NCBI GenBank assembly: GCA_964571225.1
Contig: CAZNBB010000009.1
Coordinates: forward strand, 1 to 53,823
Reading direction: 5' to 3'
Length of the DNA: 53,823 bases
From: DATFML01 sp964571225
GTDB taxonomy: Bacteria > Pseudomonadota > Gammaproteobacteria > DATFLG01
Shown here: piece by piece, positions 51,975 to 53,823 of the stretch
How the letters are laid out: every line of letters starts with the position of its first letter
Position numbering within the stretch: position 1 is the stretch's first letter
The notes under the pieces: generated by a model
The model's input: the letters and a program-made list of their open reading frames with translations, nothing else
What the model was told of the DNA's origin: nothing
Databases searched by the model: none
Position numbers and translations under genes: made by a program

Positions 51975-52064
51975 CAAACCTCGGCGGCCGGCGCGCTTCC
52001 CCTGGGTGCCCCCATGGTTCAAACTAACGACCATCAGAATGACATCCAACGCAGGCAGAACTCC

Positions 52065-52598
52065 ATGAGCGAAAAACACCCCGAATCCCCGCGCGAGGAG
52101 CGACTCAGCCGGGGCTACGACCGGATGATGGAACGGGTCAAGGCCAACATCGACCAGGCCGGCGACAAGGCCGTCCCGAGTCTGCATCGCAACATAGAAC
52201 AGGCGCGCGAAAAGGCGGTGGAGCTCGGCGAGCTCACCCGGGAAGAGGCGGACAAGGTGGCCATGTACCTGCAGCGGGACCTGCAGGACGCGGCGCGTTA
52301 CATCAACGAAACCGGCACCGACCTGCGGGACTGGCTGAAAATTGACCTGGAGCTGATCGAGGACCGCATGCTGGACGCAATGTTCGGGGTTGCCGATCAG
52401 ACGCGCCTGCAGATGCTGCAGTTTCAGGAAGAGCTCGCCGAGCACTCGCTGTGGCACACCGGCGAGGTCACCGGTCCCGGCGCCCTGCGCTGTACCGGCT
52501 GCGGCGAAGAAATTCACTTTCACCACACCGGCAAGATCCCGCCCTGCCCGGCCTGCCACGGCACCGACTTTCAGCGCCCCGGCCCCGAAGAAGAGTAG
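52065..52598 (+). CDS. Zinc-ribbon protein, YbeL/DUF1451 family
   Basis: 177 aa. Long charged helices (about 12-120, coiled-coil-like) end in a zinc ribbon with two Cys pairs, RCTGCGEE and PPCPACHG. The E. coli relative YbeL is of unknown function and is encoded near leuS and lnt, so context agrees. The ATG at 52065 is preceded by a purine stretch; an upstream ATG at 52014 is less likely. Divergent from leuS, convergent with lnt. Confidence 0.88.
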   Translation: MSEKHPESPREERLSRGYDRMMERVKANIDQAGDKAVPSLHRNIEQAREKAVELGELTREEADKVAMYLQRDLQDAARYINETGTDLRDWLKIDLELIEDRMLDAMFGVADQTRLQMLQFQEELAEHSLWHTGEVTGPGALRCTGCGEEIHFHHTGKIPPCPACHGTDFQRPGPEEE

Positions 52599-52800
52599 GG
52601 CTCCCCGGCGCCGGGCGGGGCGGGGGGGGCCCCCAGGGCCCCCCCCCCCCCCCCCCCCGGGGGGGGGGGGGGGGCCGGGCCCCCCCCGCCGCGCCCGACT
52701 TCCCGCGCCCGGCCCCCCACGACGAGTGGGGCCCCCGGGCGCCGGCCTGCCGGGGGGGCCCCAGGGGCCCACCCGGCCGGCCGGCCATGGATGGCGGGCG
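52599..52800. repeat. Near-pure G/C low-complexity stretch, probably an assembly or base-calling artefact
   Basis: Between the zinc-ribbon gene and lnt, 52599-52800 is almost free of A and T. It includes a run of 20 C (52639-52658) followed at once by 16 G (52659-52674), in effect a perfect homopolymer hairpin. The stretch 52695-52745 looks like a degraded copy of 52564-52615 (the 3' end of the zinc-ribbon gene and the dyad after it), with A/T bases mostly changed to G/C. A real GC-rich bidirectional terminator may underlie it. No gene is present. Confidence 0.8.
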
Positions 52801-53823
52801 CTAACGAGTCCCCCGCCTGCGGCGCCACCATGCTGCACCGATCAACGCCGCGAAAGCCGCCCCCATCAGCGGACCGTTGCCCATGCGCACGTAAGGCGTG
52901 GCCCCCTTCAGGGGCACGATGGTGCCGTCGATGACGGCCTCCTTGAACTGCGGCCCGCGCTTGAGCACCCGGCCGGCGGGGCCGATGATGGCGCTGATGC
53001 CGGTATTGGTCGCGCGCAGCAGATAACGGCCGGTTTCCCGGGCGCGCATGCGGGCCATCTCCAGCAACTGATGGGGTGCGAGAGAGTTGCCGAACCAGGC
53101 GTCGTCACTCACCGTCACCAGCCAGGCCGCGGCCGGAACGGTCTGGCGTATGATGGAGTTGAAGGCGATCTCGTAGCAGATCGAGACCCCCACCGGGTAG
53201 CCGCGCACGCGCAGCAATGGCTGATCGGGCCGGCCGGCACTGAAATCGGACATGGGCACGGGCATGAAGTCCAGCAGATGCCCCAGTACGTCGCGCAGGG
53301 GCAGGTATTCGCCGAACGGCACCAGGTGCTGTTTGTAATAGAACCCGTGGGACTTGCCGATGGCCACCACCGCGTTGTAGTACTTCCAGCTCTTGCGGTC
53401 GAGTACCGGGACCCCCGTCAGCAGCTCGGCGTGATGCTGCTCCGCCTCGTCCCTCAGCCCGGGCACGAAGGTGTCCTCGACCTGGTAGTAGAACGCGGGG
53501 ATCGCGGTCTCCGGCCATACCACCAGCGCGCTGTTCCAGTGACCCGAGGTCAGGTGGATATAGCGCTCGATGGTGGCGACCTGCTGCTTGGGGTCCCACT
53601 TGATATTCTGGGGAACATTGCCTTGCACCAGGCTCACCTTCAAGGGCGCACCGGTCGGCGCCGTCCAGCGGATGCCCCCCAGTCCGTAGGCTGCTGCCCA
53701 CAGCAGCGCCGCCGCCGTCAGCGCCCCCCAGCGGCGGCGCCCGCGAGAGGTCGCCACGAACGCCAACAGACCGGCGCTCAGTGCAGTGGCCCAGCTCACT
53801 CCGTACACGCCGGCCACCGGCGG
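52801..53823 (-). CDS. lnt: Apolipoprotein N-acyltransferase (partial, C-terminal part)
   Basis: 340 codons are present; the N-terminal membrane helices lie beyond the right edge. The nitrilase-like catalytic domain is complete: Glu in LVVWPETAIPAF, Lys in YYKQHLVPFGEYLP, Cys in GVSICYEIAF. A final membrane helix precedes the basic end WWRRRRGTR. Lnt adds the third acyl chain to lipoproteins in the inner membrane. The first codons read PPVAGVYGVSW, internal sequence; a GTG near 53817 is not the true start. It is convergent with the zinc-ribbon gene. Confidence 0.94.
   Translation of the reverse strand, partial: PPVAGVYGVSWATALSAGLLAFVATSRGRRRWGALTAAALLWAAAYGLGGIRWTAPTGAPLKVSLVQGNVPQNIKWDPKQQVATIERYIHLTSGHWNSALVVWPETAIPAFYYQVEDTFVPGLRDEAEQHHAELLTGVPVLDRKSWKYYNAVVAIGKSHGFYYKQHLVPFGEYLPLRDVLGHLLDFMPVPMSDFSAGRPDQPLLRVRGYPVGVSICYEIAFNSIIRQTVPAAAWLVTVSDDAWFGNSLAPHQLLEMARMRARETGRYLLRATNTGISAIIGPAGRVLKRGPQFKEAVIDGTIVPLKGATPYVRMGNGPLMGAAFAALIGAAWWRRRRGTR

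Noticed and set aside
52451..52831. Open frames rich in Gly, Pro and Arg across the G/C block
   Set aside because: They are translated homopolymers of a region that looks artefactual.

Overview
The window is a GC-rich, densely coding stretch of a gammaproteobacterial chromosome. Gene order resembles Pseudomonas and Chromatiales genomes: sspBA-petCBA next to degS/algW and hisCDG-murA; mlaFEDCB facing yrbG-kdsDC-lptCAB-rpoN-hpf-ptsN-rapZ; pmbA/yjgA/tldD; yhdP-rng-maf; and rlmH-rsfS-nadD-proA-holA-lptE-leuS-lnt. An HPr kinase next to ptsN and a mannose-type EIIA points away from enteric bacteria and towards lineages such as Chromatiales/Ectothiorhodospiraceae or Xanthomonadales. I could not test that by searching. 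No tRNA, rRNA, CRISPR array, prophage or insertion sequence was seen.

Layout. 1-5.7 kb: stringent starvation proteins SspB (partial) and SspA, the cytochrome bc1 complex (petABC), a Nif3-like protein, and a DegS/AlgW periplasmic protease on the opposite strand. 5.9-15.6 kb: one long minus-strand run, mlaFEDCB (phospholipid transport), yadGH (ABC exporter), ibaG (BolA-like), murA and hisGDC. 15.8-18.8 kb: an accessory patch with a DUF72 protein, a luciferase-like flavin oxidoreductase, an SDR epimerase and a 61-aa putative zinc protein. 18.9-30.2 kb: a plus-strand run for a Ca2+/Na+ antiporter, Kdo synthesis and LPS export (kdsD, kdsC, lptC, lptA, lptB), then sigma-54, hibernation factor, EIIA-Ntr, HPr kinase, RapZ, mannose-type EIIA, HPr and Enzyme I. 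No EIIB or EIIC is visible here, so this looks like a regulatory rather than a sugar-transporting PTS. 30.4-33.2 kb: MgtE and a flavin disulfide reductase. 33.2-37.0 kb: TldD/TldE (PmbA), YjgA/DarP and a small hypothetical. 37.1-44.7 kb: a nitrilase-family amidase, a small exported protein, a giant YhdP, RNase G and Maf. 44.8-53.8 kb: RlmH, RsfS, NadD, ProA, HolA, LptE, LeuS, a zinc-ribbon protein and Lnt (truncated by the window edge).

Much of the window serves the cell envelope: Mla, Lpt, Kdo, MurA, YhdP, Lnt, LptE and DegS. A second theme is phosphate-relay and nitrogen-type regulation (rpoN, ptsN, hprK, rapZ, HPr, EI).

Assembly quality matters in two places. Enzyme I is split by a 10-N placeholder at 29280-29289, and its two halves are out of frame. 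The 200 bases before lnt (52599-52800) are almost pure G/C, with a 20-C/16-G run and a degraded copy of the end of the preceding gene, and look artefactual. The most interesting non-coding signals are a three-way-junction RNA fold upstream of mgtE (30219-30307), a good sigma-54 -24/-12 match upstream of rpoN itself (23415-23430), and an operator-like palindrome in the divergent promoter region at 16.48 kb.
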